Assembly: GCF_050624435.1 (NCBI RefSeq)
Contig: NC_134536.1
Span: 9,118,758 to 9,182,757 of the forward strand
Direction: 5' to 3'
Source: Tenrec ecaudatus
Lineage: Eukaryota; Chordata; Mammalia; Afrosoricida; Tenrecidae
Length of the DNA: 64,000 bases
Part shown: positions 43,922 through 54,762 of the stretch, in pieces
Numbering within the stretch: position 1 is the stretch's first letter
How the letters are laid out: every line of letters begins with the position of its first letter
Translations under genes and position numbers: made by a program
Notes under the pieces: model-generated
What the model was told of the DNA's origin: nothing
What the model saw: the letters and a program-made list of their open reading frames with translations, nothing else
The model's database searches: none

Positions 43922-44904
43922 CTAAAAGGCTGTACCTCTGGGGAAGTCATTGTCCCCGGAGGCTCGGAGCGTGATCACCGGGCCCTGACATTCGTCAAGA
44001 CTCTATCTTGCTGAGGTTTTGCCAGAAATTGTTACAAAGCGCACAGGGCTCCTGCAGAGAATTTCTGCAAACTTGAAGTCAGCCCCACGGGACAAGACTG
44101 GAGGTGACGACTGTTCCTTCCCACGCCGTCCTGCAGGTCGGAGCGCCTCCTGCACAAAAGAAAACAGCGAATAAAGAAGGTGTCAGCTTGCTGGCCCGGG
44201 GACCTCAGCCGTCACCACTTCACAAAGTGCTACACGGGCAACAGCCTTCGCATTTTCTGAGTAGGGGGATGGGCTAGGGAGCTAATGGAAGAACTGACAT
44301 TGCATTGAATCTTACGCCAGCTTTTAAACCCATTGCCACCACGTGGATCTGGACCATTGCAGCCCCCTGCTGTCACTTCTCTAAAAACATGACAAACTGA
44401 TGGAACTGATCTAAATTTATCCAAAATGCTGATTCACTGTCAGATATCTTGTCATCACCGCAAGCTTCCAAACTTGTGTTTGCCCAAGATGAAGTCTGCG
44501 CCTCCAGAAGCCGGGGGTCGAGGTCTGTGGTTAAAGGTGAAAGTCCAGGAGAGGTGAAAGTCTGAGGGAAGAGCCAGAACGTTCTCGATGGGCTAGCTCC
44601 TGTTTCCAACCAGCCTCCAAGCAAAGAGGCGATGTGGAGGGTGAGGAAGGCTAGAGGTGCCGGCCAGCTCCCCAGCCTAAGAGTAGCCATGGCCAAGCCT
44701 CCTGTCATGGGGTCTGCATCTGTGGGGCGGGGTGTGTAAAGGGTCTGCACCCACCCCGCCCGCTCTCCTTCCCATCCTGAAGCCCTTTCCTGCCCTGCAC
44801 CCACCATCCCAGCATCAAGTCAAGGCAGAAGGCGGGGCTGGGTCAGGCAGCTGACGAGGCTCATCAGAGAGATGCAGGGAATGCCACGGCTGCCCTTTCT
44901 GGAG
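43922..44904. other. 5' flank / upstream intron of SYTL3, nothing recognised
   Basis: No SINE for almost 1 kb, unusual for this window. Contains 144- and 89-codon frames without domains. It could hold a non-coding first exon or regulatory sequence, but no CpG island or TATA box is visible. Confidence 0.45.
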
Positions 44905-44995
44905 GCGGTTCTGTGATGAAACACGAATGAAGCCCTTGAGGCTGGGTCGCCCTGGGTCGGAATCCACTCCACGGCCCTGAGTTTGGTTTTGAGCT
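44905..44995 (+). repeat. AfroSINE tail fragment
   Basis: GTCGCCCTGGGTCGGAATCC, ACTCCACGGCCCTGAGTTTG. Confidence 0.8.
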
Positions 44996-45086
44996 TTGAT
45001 CTCGAAGTGAGGCTCCCTTGGCTAAGCGTCCCCAGAGCCCACATCATGAGGGTCCATGATCTTAGCAACGGAGACTCAGGTGCCCT

Positions 45087-45290
45087 GGAAGAGCCTGGTG
45101 GCACGGTGGTGAAGGCGCCCGACCGCTCGCCATAAGGTCAAGGATTCGGGTCCATCAGCCACTCTGTGCAAGAGTGATGTAGGAGTCTGCTCCTATAGAC
45201 CTGGGCAGCCTGGACACACTATGGGGCAATGCTGAGCTATCCTCAAGGGTCGATCAATATGAGTCAGAACCCCGGACAACACTGAATAAT
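45087..45290 (+). repeat. AfroSINE, full length
   Basis: GAGCCTGGTGGCACGGTGGT head, GTAGGAGTCTGCTCCTATAG, tail ATATGAGTCAGAACCCCGGA and a short AAT repeat end. Confidence 0.9.
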
Positions 45291-45349
45291 AATAATATTG
45301 CTCAGAAAAGCAACTTCTGGCCTCTGGTCTCCGTAAAGCTGGAAACACC

Positions 45350-45557
45350 CAAACCCACTGCTATCCAGATGCCGACTGACAGAACGGCTCCAGGAGAAAG
45401 AAGAACTGCCCCTGTGGGTCTCCTAGGCTGTACCTCATGATGGGAGCAGACAGCTGCATCTCTCGCCTATGGAACGGCTGGTGGATTCGAACCCCTGACC
45501 TTCTGGTTAGCAGACAAGCATTAGGTACTTTACCCATTGGACCACACTCAAGTCCCT
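45350..45557 (-). repeat. AfroSINE, full length
   Basis: CCAAACCCACTGCTATCCAG tail, GGTGGATTCGAACCCCTGAC, head ACTCAAGTCCC. Inverted relative to the copy 60 bases to its left. Confidence 0.9.
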
Positions 45558-45721
45558 CTCCGCAAAAAGATTTCCGTCTAGATGGCAGGAGAGCTTCGAA
45601 GCAATCAGACCTGCAGGCCCCCTCATCCACTGCACCTTGGAGGGCTGTTGTGGGTCCCTCCTCGTCCCAAGGCACCGAGGCTGGACAGAGGAGCCAATAG
45701 CAAGCCATGGGTCATGAAGCA

Positions 45722-45890
45722 TGCGGGGTCCCAAGGTGCCGATGGTTAGCATGCTCGGCTGTTCACTGAGGGGTTGGCATTTTAAACCCCTCTGAGTTTT
45801 CACAGAAGAAAGGCCTGGCAATCCACTTCTAAAATAGCACCACCCAAAGCCCCTGGAGCTCAGGGTTGCTCTGACTTGCATGGGGTCACA
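45722..45890 (+). repeat. AfroSINE, second subfamily
   Basis: GGTTAGCATGCTCGGCTGTT, GAAGAAAGGCCTGGCAATCC, TCTGACTTGCATGGGGTCAC. Confidence 0.85.
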
Positions 45891-46104
45891 GGGACCTGGC
45901 CCCACTGGTCCTCCTGCTTTCTCCAGTCTCCCGGACACACTACTCTCTGGTTGGTCTTACTGCAAGTATTTTCAGCAATTGTGTTTCCATGTGTCTCAAA
46001 ACGCCCAGACCTGGCCGCCGCTCTGTCTGAACTGTGCTTCCTTCACTCTAGGCTCGGGCCCTGCTCTTTGGCTCTGCATGTCAGCATCTTCATTGAAGTG
46101 CTAG

Positions 46105-46275
46105 GCTGCTGGGGTCCCTGGGGATAGAGAATGTTCCGCTCTTGGCCATCAACACAAAGACTGGAGGTTCGAGTCTACCCAGAGGCACCTCAGAAGAAAG
46201 GCCGGCCTATCCACCTGTGGAGCACAGGTCTAGTCTGACACACAGGGCCCGCCACAAGTCAGCACAGAATCAATA
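46105..46275 (+). repeat. AfroSINE, second subfamily
   Basis: GAGGTTCGAGTCTACCCAGA, GGCACCTCAGAAGAAAGGCC, GTCTGACACACAGGGCCCGC. Confidence 0.85.
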
Positions 46276-46289
46276 GCACGTGGCTTCTT

Positions 46290-46845
46290 ATAGGGTTGAT
46301 GTGATAGCATGGTTTTACGGCAGCTTGGCTGGGCCACGACTCCACATGGGCTCTTCTGCGCAGGAGCCAAGAAGTTGTAGGAAGATGAGGGTAAATGATT
46401 ACCTGCTTCACCCGGTCACAGCCTTTACACAATTGAGGGAGGGTTCATGCAGGGTGTCGCCACCTCAGTATAGACTGACACTGTGGGGAAGTTAGCTTGC
46501 TTCTATTGGGGGATCTGGATCCTGCACCTGGTTCTTCAACCTCCTATTATGTTGCCTGTCAGTCCCAGGAGCCATCAACTGGCCTCAGATACATTCAGCT
46601 CGGCACCCACCAGCCCGCGGTCCTCCTGCTTCATCTTCCCGTTTCTGTTCATTGGCCCCTGCAGGAGTCAGGAGGAGCCTCCAGCTTTTATCTGAACCAG
46701 GAACCTGACCAGGCCTGGACTCACCCACTTGTACAGCTGTGTGAACCCTTTCTTGATATAAATCTCTTTCACATATAGACATACACATAATAGGCATCAC
46801 GCATATGTGTTTTGCTTCTCAAGAGCACACAGCCTGACACAACTA
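46290..46845 (+). repeat. Unnamed ~500-bp interspersed repeat, subfamily a
   Basis: GCAGCTTGGCTGGGCCACGA start, CCAGGAGCCATCAACTGGCC, end AGAGCACACAGCCTGACACA. Collinear with 16657-17178. Confidence 0.72.
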
Positions 46846-47059
46846 GTCATGATGACCCCACGTGGAATGCTCAAATGTCCACCCACTCAGGTGGCTGGGT
46901 GATGCAAACTGCAGAAGCACAGGATTCAACTCTCTGTAACAAGTGACAAAGGACAACCACATGCTCCACCCCATCTCTGCCCACGGGCCTCTGGGTGCAG
47001 GCTTAGGGATGGCCCTTCTTCATGCAGCAGACACCAAGCTGGCTGGGGCAGTTACACCG

Positions 47060-47505
47060 TCTCCTGTCAACATGAGCAAATGGGTGGAGTCTAGCCTATC
47101 AATTAGGTCACAGGTTGATTACCTCAATGGGAGGTGCAACAGAGATAAATAATCACTGGAGGCCAGACCCAGTCTCTGCCTTCCCTTTCCTGCTGTGGAG
47201 ACACTCAGAGAGCTGGAGGAGACAAGTGGAGACCCACACCAGCCCTGAGATACTTCCACTGCCACTGGATCCACAAGACCTTCTACCCACCGGCCTGTGA
47301 TCTTCCTATACAGGGCATCATTGCATGTGCTGTGTGAGTCTAAAGAGGAATGTATGGACTAGTATTGGACATCTGGGCTAATATTGGACTAATGGACTTG
47401 ATCTGGACAGGGCTTGGATGTTTTCTTAATGTACAATTGCTCTTGTCTGCAGATGAGTGTCACTGAATTTGTTTCTCTAGTCTACTCGGAATAACACACT
47501 GGCTT
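47060..47505 (+). repeat. Unnamed ~450-bp interspersed repeat, subfamily b
   Basis: GGTGGAGTCTAGCCTATCAA, GATCCACAAGACCTTCTACC, TGCTGTGTGAGTCTAAAGAG, end TTCTCTAGTCTACTCGGAAT. Inverted relative to the copy at 47785-48550. Confidence 0.8.
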
Positions 47506-47784
47506 TCTCTTTGGATAAAGGACAGAAGATGTCCAGCTGCATTTCATGCGTCGGTATGACCTTGACTGCAGATAAAAGCCAGGGATTTGCACGAAGTTGT
47601 AACTTTGCAAAAGCAAGCCACATAGGGGTACCAAACCGGCACTCCATGTTGACATCCATGTAAAACGTAGACAGTGGGTACCAGTGTCCATCACTGTGCT
47701 TCTCCCCCTAACTGTGAGCATCCTGCAGCCTTCAGGCACTCAAATGCTTCACCGTTGTCAACCGTGTGTGTGGGCGGGGTTTCT

Positions 47785-48550
47785 GTGTTAGTCTAGGTTG
47801 ACTAGAGAAATCCAATAACAAATCCAATAACACTCATGTGTCTGTAAGAAAGAGCTTTATCATGGACACAGGCTGCCAGCCGAGCTCAGCCGGACAGCTC
47901 TGGACACGTGGCATAGTCACATCCAGCCTGGGTTCTGACAGCAGAAGGCCATCTGTCAACTGCGAATGCCTGCGTCGCAGTAGAGACAGTTCAGAGTGAC
48001 AAACTGCACGGCATGCACACATAGGCACGTGTGCACACATGTACACACGCACAGGCACACAAATTTAATACAAACCAAAAGCCTAAAATCAACTCTAGTT
48101 CTTCACCAAAAAGAAAAAGAAAGAGCTTTATACCAAATTGTATATTAAGAGAGCATCCCAGTCCAGATCAAGTCCATCAGTCTGACACTAGCCCATATGT
48201 CTGATATCAGTCTGTAAATTCCTCTTCAGACTCACACAGTCACATGCAATGATGCAAAATGCAGGAAGATCACAGGCCAGTGGGTGGAAAGTGTTGTGGA
48301 TCCAGTGGCGGCAGAAGCATCTAAGTGCTGGTGTGGGCCTCTACCTGGCTCCTCCACCTCTCTGAGTGTGGCTCTTCAACAGGAAGGTGAAGCAGAGAGT
48401 GCTTCCTGCCTCCAGGGAGGAAGAGAGGAAGTTCCCAGAATCCTCACGAAAAGGCCACGTCCACAAGGAGGCATCATCAGGCTGTGACCTGATTGACAGG
48501 CTAGACTCCACCCCTGTACTTATTTATCAAGTTGACATGACACGATGTAG
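47785..48550 (-). repeat. Unnamed ~450-bp interspersed repeat, subfamily b, split
   Basis: Two parts, 47785-47860 and 48117-48550, are separated by a 256-bp insertion. Reads GTGTTAGTCTAGGTTGACTA at one end and TTATCAAGTTGACATGACAC at the other, with CAGTGGGTGGAAAGTGTTGT inside. Confidence 0.8.
47861..48116 (+). mobile_element. Retroposed segment of unknown source, perfect 15-bp TSD
   Basis: 256 bases bounded by exact copies of AAGAAAGAGCTTTAT (47846-47860 and 48117-48131). Its right end is A-rich (CACCAAAAAGAAA), so it is a plus-sense retroposon. The body is not AfroSINE, RTE or L1. It starts CATGGACACAGGCTGCCAGC, holds a CA-rich stretch near 48015-48060, and ends AAGCCTAAAATCAACTCTAG before the A tract. 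No clear AATAAA. It may be a truncated processed copy of a transcript's 3' end or a rare SINE. The host repeat reads continuously when it is removed. Confidence 0.8.
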
Positions 48551-48591
48551 CGATGACAATTTCTATGACTAAATTGAAATGTAGCTTCTCC

Positions 48592-48692
48592 CTCCCCCAG
48601 ATCTTTTCTTCCACAGAGCCATGGGTGGGTTCAAACTGCCGACCTTCTGGCTAACAGCCAAGTGCTTAACTGCTGCACTACCATGGCTCTGC
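48592..48692 (-). repeat. AfroSINE head half
   Basis: GTGGGTTCAAACTGCCGACC, CTGCACTACCATGGCTCTGC. Confidence 0.88.
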
Positions 48693-49029
48693 GTGCGAGG
48701 GTAAGGTTATACAAGAGGACTTCAAACAGTTCATGGAAGCATTCCATTATCCCACTTATCCACAGTCTTTGGAAGCCCCCTTATACCATTACCTCAATCT
48801 TCTTTCAGGAGACAAAGAGGGTGAATTATATATTATTTCCTATCGAGGGTGAGCATTGGATGTCCAGAGTTTAAGGACTAGTGAATTAGATGAACCTATA
48901 ATTTCCAAGGATACTTTACAAATTGAATCGTACATTTTTCTTACTCGACTTTCAATCTATGATTGGGTTTGTAGGACAAGAAAGAGGAAGCCTTCTACTT
49001 CTGTCCAGACTGACATTCTGGGAAACCAA
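48693..49029. other. Spacer, nothing recognised
   Basis: AT-rich. Includes GGACTTCAAACAGTTCATGG, possibly part of an old transposon, not assigned. Confidence 0.4.
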
Positions 49030-49110
49030 GTCAGCCATTCGAGCCCCTCCTGCGGGGTTGCGATAAGTTGGAATCAGCTCGATGGCAGTGAGTCCGGGTT
49101 TGTTGTTTCT
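49030..49110 (+). repeat. AfroSINE tail fragment
   Basis: GGGGTTGCGATAAGTTGGAA, CAGCTCGATGGCAGTGAGTC. Confidence 0.75.
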
Positions 49111-49114
49111 GTTT

Positions 49115-49275
49115 TTGACATCACACTCGGGACAGCAGAGGGTCACCGCAGAGGACGCCCCCTCGGGGAGATGGATTGTTGCCCAGGGGCTGCTTCAACA
49201 GGCTCAAGCACAGCGGTGATGGTGAGGATGGTGCCCCCCTGGGCAGTGCCTCATTCTGTTGTGTATGTGGTTGGA
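49115..49275 (+). mobile_element. RTE-clade LINE, 3' end fragment
   Basis: CTCGGGGAGATGGATTGTTG, GCTCAAGCACAGCGGTGATG, GGGCAGTGCCTCATTCTGTT. Confidence 0.85.
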
Positions 49276-49544
49276 ATCCACTCAAAATCTCCCAATAAGG
49301 ACAACAACAGAGGCTGTGTGCAAAGGGAGATAGGAGATTGGCTGGCAGGGCTTTTTTGCTGTTGCTTGTTTAGGGGTTTGTACAATAAATTCTAAGTCTG
49401 GTTCCCTACTGAACCCAAGTGCTCCGAGTCTCCTTTACAACAGGTGAGGACGAAGAGGCCGAGGTGGTCTTAGCGGGCTCTTTCTTGCCAATACTCTGGA
49501 GAAAGCACGGCTGCTCTTTCGGCTCTCTCTTTAGGATGACATGC

Positions 49545-49795
49545 AATTTTTTTTTTTAATAACGGCTTTGTTGGAACCTAATGTAAAAACCCATACAATT
49601 CAATAGTTCAGTCGTATCGAGAAGAGTTGTGCAACCATCACCATAATCAATTTTAGAACATCGTCTTCCTTCTTGTGCTCATTGTTCTCAGCTCCCAGTG
49701 CCCCATCCTCTCTGGCCAGAGCCCCAAGGAACCATGAATACAGCTACTTACTGTCTCGATAGATTTGCCTACCGTGGATTTCACATAAAAATATA
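49545..49795 (-). mobile_element. Probable old L1 3' region, reverse
   Basis: T-run start, CAATTCAATAGTTCAGTCGT, TTGTGCAACCATCACCATAA. This wording is typical of ancient mammalian L1 3' sequence. Family not resolved. Confidence 0.5.
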
Positions 49796-49880
49796 TTTTT
49801 TAAAACTCACAAGCATAACAGAGTAAAACAGATTTTTTTAAAAACCTCAATAGAAAAGCAGAAGGTATTAAAAACTAGAA

Positions 49881-50214
49881 CAAATTTGAAACGGGACCAA
49901 AGGAAGATCAAATAACAAGGTGCTCGATTTGAACCTAACTGCCTCAGCAATAATCCCCTTTCAAGGCCACGAACATCCCTGGTCTAAGGTCAGAGGGATT
50001 CAGCAGACACTTAATCCACATCTTTTTCCTTCTTTTTTTTCCTTTTAAACCTGAAACAACTTTAAGATGGGTCAAAAGGGAGATCAAACGACAAGATATT
50101 ACATTTAACCTAGTTATGTCTGCCTTAATTGACTTTCCAATGCTCTAGGTCTGATAACAAGACCACTCACACCCCTCGCCATGGTTAGAGGGATCCACCC
50201 GAGGCTTCATCCAT
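49881..50214. repeat. Imperfect tandem duplication (two units)
   Basis: Unit 1 about 49881-50022, unit 2 about 50055-50214. Shared blocks: GG(A/T)CAAAAGGGAGATCAAA-like, ACAAG, TTTAACCTA/TTGAACCTA, CTGCCT, and (C/T)CAGAGGGAT(T/C)CA-like near their ends. Divergence is substantial, so it is old. Confidence 0.55.
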
Positions 50215-50484
50215 GTGCAGACCCTGGAGACGGACAGCATTCAAAGTCAAGTTGGGGGCCAGCTACCCTCTTGGAGCTCCTAGGCTGCATCTCCCTCTCT
50301 GAAGTCACTCCAAGCAACTCTCTCAAGCTGCTCTTGGCTCAAAGTCTGCTTACGACAAGGGCCCCAGGCTCGGGTGACAACGTGTTTGCTTAAATTGTAT
50401 TTGTTTAGTAAATGTGTCCCTAGTGAAAGGATATTTCCTCTGGTGACAGGCTGACTCAGGAAGCTAGCCCAACAGGCCATGGTA

Positions 50485-52412
50485 AGAGTCAAGAAAGTGA
50501 GAGACCATGTTAAAAAGACAGGAAAGGGGGTAAAAGGGCTACGCCAGAAGGGACTCTGAAACTGGCTTTCAATTGGAGAGCAGCTGAAGTAAATGGAAGA
50601 AAAGACGAAGTCGGAGTTGAGTAGAAAATCTCAAAGGGTAGCCCTGGAAGACCAAGTCAAATATGATCATGAAGTGTGCAGAGACCTAGAGTTAGAAAAT
50701 GAAAAAGAAAGAGCACACTCACCAGACCTTAAACTGAAAGAACTCAAGAAAATAGTCCAGCCTCGAGTTGCAGTCTTGAAAGATCCTATGGGCAAAACGC
50801 TGAACAAGGAGGGAATCATCCAAAGAGGATGGAAAGAGCACCCGGAGTCACTGCACCCAAAGGACGAGTTGACAGGCCACCATTCAGGAGGCAGGCTACG
50901 AGCAAGAGCCAATGGTGCTGAAGGAAGAAGTTCAAGCTCCACTCAAACCATTAGCCAAATGCAAGGCTCCAGTGGAACGCCAATTGCAATGTTTCCACAA
51001 GCTGATGAAGCTCTGGAAGCACTCACTCGTCTACACCACAAAATTTGGAAGCTAGCTACTTGGTCAACTGACTGGAAGAAATCCATACTTATACCCATTC
51101 CCAAGAAAGGTAAACCAACAGAACACTCAAACTATAGAACAATATTACCGATATCACAAGCAAATAAAATGTTGCTGAAGACCGTTCAACACTGGCTGCA
51201 GCGGTACATAGACAGGGAGCTGCCAGAGGTTCAGGCTGGATTCACAAAAGGGCTTGAAACAAGGGATTTCATTGCTGGTAGCAGATGGATCTTGATGTAG
51301 AGCAGAGAATGCCACAAAGCTGTTTAATAGTGTCTAGTGACTGCGCCAAGGCATTTGACGGTGTGGGTGATAGCAGACAGCCTCGAGAAGGATGGGCATG
51401 CCAGAACACTTCATTGTATTCACGCAGACCTTGTATGTGAATCGAGAGACGGTTGGACAAAAGGGACCAAAGAATACTGCTTAGTTTAAAATGCGGAAAG
51501 GTGTGCATCAGGGTTATAGCCTCTCACCATACTTATTCAATCGGTATGCTGACCAAACAATTAGAGAAGCTGGGTTCTGTGAAGAAGAATGCAGCATCAG
51601 GATGGGAGGAAGGCTTAGTAACAACCTGAAATATGCAGATGACACAACCTTGCTTGTTGAAAGTGAGGCAGATTTGAAGCCCCCGCGGATGAAGATCAAG
51701 GACTGCAGCCTTCAGTATGGATTATGACTCAATGTCAAGAACACCCAAATCCTCACATGTGCACACAAAGGTAACACCAGGATAAACAGAGAGAAAGTTG
51801 AAGTGGTCGAGGATTTTGTCTTGCTTGGATCTATAATCAATGCTCATGAAATCAGCATTCAAGAGAGTAAAAGATACGTGATGTTCGGTAAATCTCCCGC
51901 ACATGACCTCTTTAGAGTATTGAGAAGCAAGGATGTTACTTTGAGGTCTAAAGTGTGTCTGACCCAAGTCACGATATTACCTCATGTGCAAGTGAAAGGC
52001 AGACACTGAATGAGGAAGAATGAAGAACAACATGTGCCTGGATTGCAGCTCCCGAAGAAAACTGAAAGTGCACGCACCGCACAGACAACCGATCAACCGC
52101 TCTGTCTTGGAAGAAGTAAGGCCAGAGTGCCCCTTACAGGCCACGATGGAGAGTAAGACTTCGCCTCACATACTTTGGACATGTCGGCAGAAGAGACTGG
52201 TTCTTGGAGTAAGACATCGTACTTGGTAAAGCGGGGGGGAGGGGGCAGCAGAGGAGAGGAAGGCCCGCAGTGAGGTGGATGGACACAGTGGCTGCAGCAA
52301 CGCTGGCATTTGCACATTGTGAGGCTGGCACCGAACCAGGCAGCGTTTCCTTCTGTTGTGCAGGGGGCTGCTACCAGGGGGAACGGACTCAGTGGCATCT
52401 AACAACATCTGA
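50485..52412 (+). mobile_element. RTE-clade LINE, most of the reverse transcriptase to the 3' end
   Basis: The longest RTE relic here. A 235-codon frame from 50593 carries PIPKKGKPTEHSNYRTILPI and PEVQAGF, early RT motifs. After frameshifts, a second frame (51491-51727) has GVHQGYSLSPYLFN and an intact YADDT catalytic box. The 3' end holds TGGAAGAAGTAAGGCCAGAG, ACTTTGGACATGTCGGCAG, and the terminus CAGTGGCATCTAACAACATC. Stops and frameshifts make it inactive. Known: RTE/BovB elements move through target-primed reverse transcription. Confidence 0.93.
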
Positions 52413-52679
52413 GACTTCCCAGTCAGACCTCCTTTGCATCTTCCTTCTCTACGAAATGGTCCATTGTCCCTGACCTTGAACATGATAAGCATGCTAGGCT
52501 AGGAACTGGACACAAGGTACACTTTTCCATCCCCTGCAAAAGTTCCGGCTGTGAACGGGATTCACTTGGAGATAGTTGAGAGCTGAGCTTGGCGCCTGGC
52601 CGGCCAGATGAGCAGCTCAACTCTGCCCCTGGCCTTGTGCTGTTGGAAGTCCTGGCCCTCAAGCTCCTGGTCAAAGTCT

Positions 52680-53385
52680 AGGGACAACAGAACGAAACAC
52701 TGCTCAGCCCCGCACCGTCCGGACAATTGCATGTTCGAGCCCTTCATTGCAGCCACTGTGCCAGCCCATCTTGTTGAAGGCCTTTCTCTTTTCCACTGCC
52801 CTGCTACTTCACCACACAGGATGCCCTTCTCCCAAGTTCATGAGACCAATCTCGCCATCCTTGCCTCTAAGGAGCATTCTGCCTGTACTTCCATGGCAGA
52901 CTGGTTTATCCTTTTGCGAGCCCCTGGTACTGACAATATTCTTCTCCAGCACCATAATTCAAATGCATCAATTCCCCTTTGGTCTTCCATGTTCAATGTC
53001 CACCTTTCGCATGGACGTGAGGTGGATGAAAATTCCTGGCGTGGGTCAGGCACACTTTAGTTTAAAGCGGTTCCTGTGCAGCAGATTTACCCACGTCAAA
53101 GCGTCCTTTGGTCTCTTGAGCGTGTGGACGCAAGCACAGAGAAATCAATGACAGCTTCGACCTTTCCTCCTCTTCTCACGATGGTACTTATTGCTCCGAT
53201 TGTGAGGATTTGGGTGTTCTTGACACTGAGTTGCAAACCACACTGAAGCCTGCAATCCTTGGTCTTCCTCAGCAAGGGCTTCAAGTCTGCCTCACTTTCC
53301 ACCAGCGAGGTTGTGTCATGTGTACACGCAGGCTGTTAATCAGCCTTCCTCCAAGTAATTACAGCATCACCATGATCCTTGCGGA
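52680..53385 (-). mobile_element. RTE-clade LINE, 3' end, reverse
   Basis: AACAGAACGAAACACTGCTC, ATTGCAGCCACTGTGCCAGC, GTGAGGATTTGGGTGTTCTT. Translates on the minus strand in pieces as MESEADLKPLLRKTKDCRLQ. Lies 270 bases from the plus-strand RTE at 50485-52412. Confidence 0.88.
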
Positions 53386-53851
53386 TCCTCCCAGGCCCAC
53401 ATCAATGGTTAGCTAACTTAGACAGCTCTTTCTTCCTACCCATCAACATTAACTGCTCCTCCATCTTTAAGCAGGTCCGTTTAGGGTGCTCTGATTTCAC
53501 CTCGGCGCATATTTGAGCACAGAGTCCCCTTACTGAGAGGACATTGCCCCCCGCCCCGCCCCCAACCAACCAGCAGTGGGTATTTAAAGGCTGGCTCATA
53601 TTGAGAAATCCCCGGAGGATTGAGACACGAGGTTTGCTGGCCCCCGGCAGGAAGCAAGAGTTTAAGCAGCATCGGAAGGAAGCTGCAGGAGGAGAAGCGG
53701 CCGGTGAGCAGGCCCTGGAGCAAGCGTGTGGCTCAGGAATTGCTGGGCCATTCCAGAGCTTGAGGAACAAAGATGATTTTACTTCCACAGCCCCGGGCAG
53801 AAATGCGCCCTCTCAGAGCTCAAAGATCAGAACCTCCTGAGTCCTTTTCCT
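53386..53851. other. Upstream region, nothing recognised
   Basis: C-rich patch near 53545-53575. No repeat or exon seen. Confidence 0.45.
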
Positions 53852-53985
53852 AGCTGTCATCCGCATGGTCGGCGGTTCAGAAACACTAGCAGCTCCTCGG
53901 GAGAAAGGCTCGGGGCTTTCTACTCCTGTAAACAGTTACCGGTTCAGACACTCTGAGTCAGCACCGACTCGCTGGTGGTAAGTCA
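53852..53985 (+). repeat. AfroSINE
   Basis: TGGTCGGCGGTTCAGAAACA, GCAGCTCCTCGGGAGAAAGG, CACCGACTCGCTGGTGGTAA. Confidence 0.8.
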
Positions 53986-54161
53986 GTGAAGGTGTCTGCA
54001 GCAGTCACCTGCACCCTGGCGCAACAAAGTCTGCAGGGCTGTCGATGACCTCCCCGGTGCTGTGCTCTGGCTCTGTCCTTGCCTGCCTGGAGCCTAGCTG
54101 CCCAGCCAACTTCACATGTGACTTTACAATTCAAAAGGAAAGAAACCCGGAAGAGTGTTGG

Positions 54162-54265
54162 AGTCCTGATGGTGTCGTGGGCGGAGTTTGGCTGCTAACC
54201 ACGAGGTTGGTGGTTCAAACCTACCAGGTGATCCATGGGAGAAAGATGAGGCTTGGAAATGCCCA
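54162..54265 (+). repeat. AfroSINE head half
   Basis: GGAGTCCTGATGGTGTCGTG, GCTGCTAACCACGAGGTTGG, CAAACCTACCAGGTGATCCA. Confidence 0.88.
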
Positions 54266-54344
54266 GAGGGAGCAGAGGACTAAGCACTAGGTGATGCACG
54301 TTCATCTTGTCTTTAGCCAGTCACGAGTTCATCAGTGGGACATC

Positions 54345-54515
54345 AGCATCCAGACAAACACAGTCACAAGGTTGGCGGTTCAAACCCACCAGGCGCTTGG
54401 TGAAAGAAAGAGCTGCCAGTCTGCTTTCGTAAAGATGACAGCCTGGGAAACCCAGTGGATCCGTTCTTCTCTGTCCTGGAGGATCACTGTGAGCCATGTT
54501 GGCACTGGTTTGAGC
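54345..54515 (+). repeat. AfroSINE, head end missing
   Basis: CACAAGGTTGGCGGTTCAAA, CCCACCAGGCGCTTGGTG, GATGACAGCCTGGGAAACCC, CTGTCCTGGAGGATCACTGT. Confidence 0.88.
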
Positions 54516-54707
54516 CAGTCTCATGTGTCCATTGTCGGCCATTTCTGGAACTGGTGGACATTACTTCCTCTTTCACCAATGGTGGGAACAGGAGGCAGTC
54601 AACATCCCAGGAAATGGACAAGCCGATGAATGAACGTAACACAGGTCAACAGAGTATGCACTTGAAGGTCCACAAATAAGGAGCATGCTCAGAGGATGGC
54701 AGGGTAC

Positions 54708-54708
<1 letters not shown>

Positions 54709-54761
<53 letters not shown>

Positions 54762-54762
54762 A
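54709..54762. repeat. (AC)n microsatellite
   Basis: About 26 AC units in a row. Confidence 0.97.

Noticed and set aside
50593..51300. 235-codon frame as a candidate host gene
   Set aside because: Its motifs (PEVQAGF and neighbours) belong to the RTE reverse transcriptase, and it continues into a decayed RTE element.
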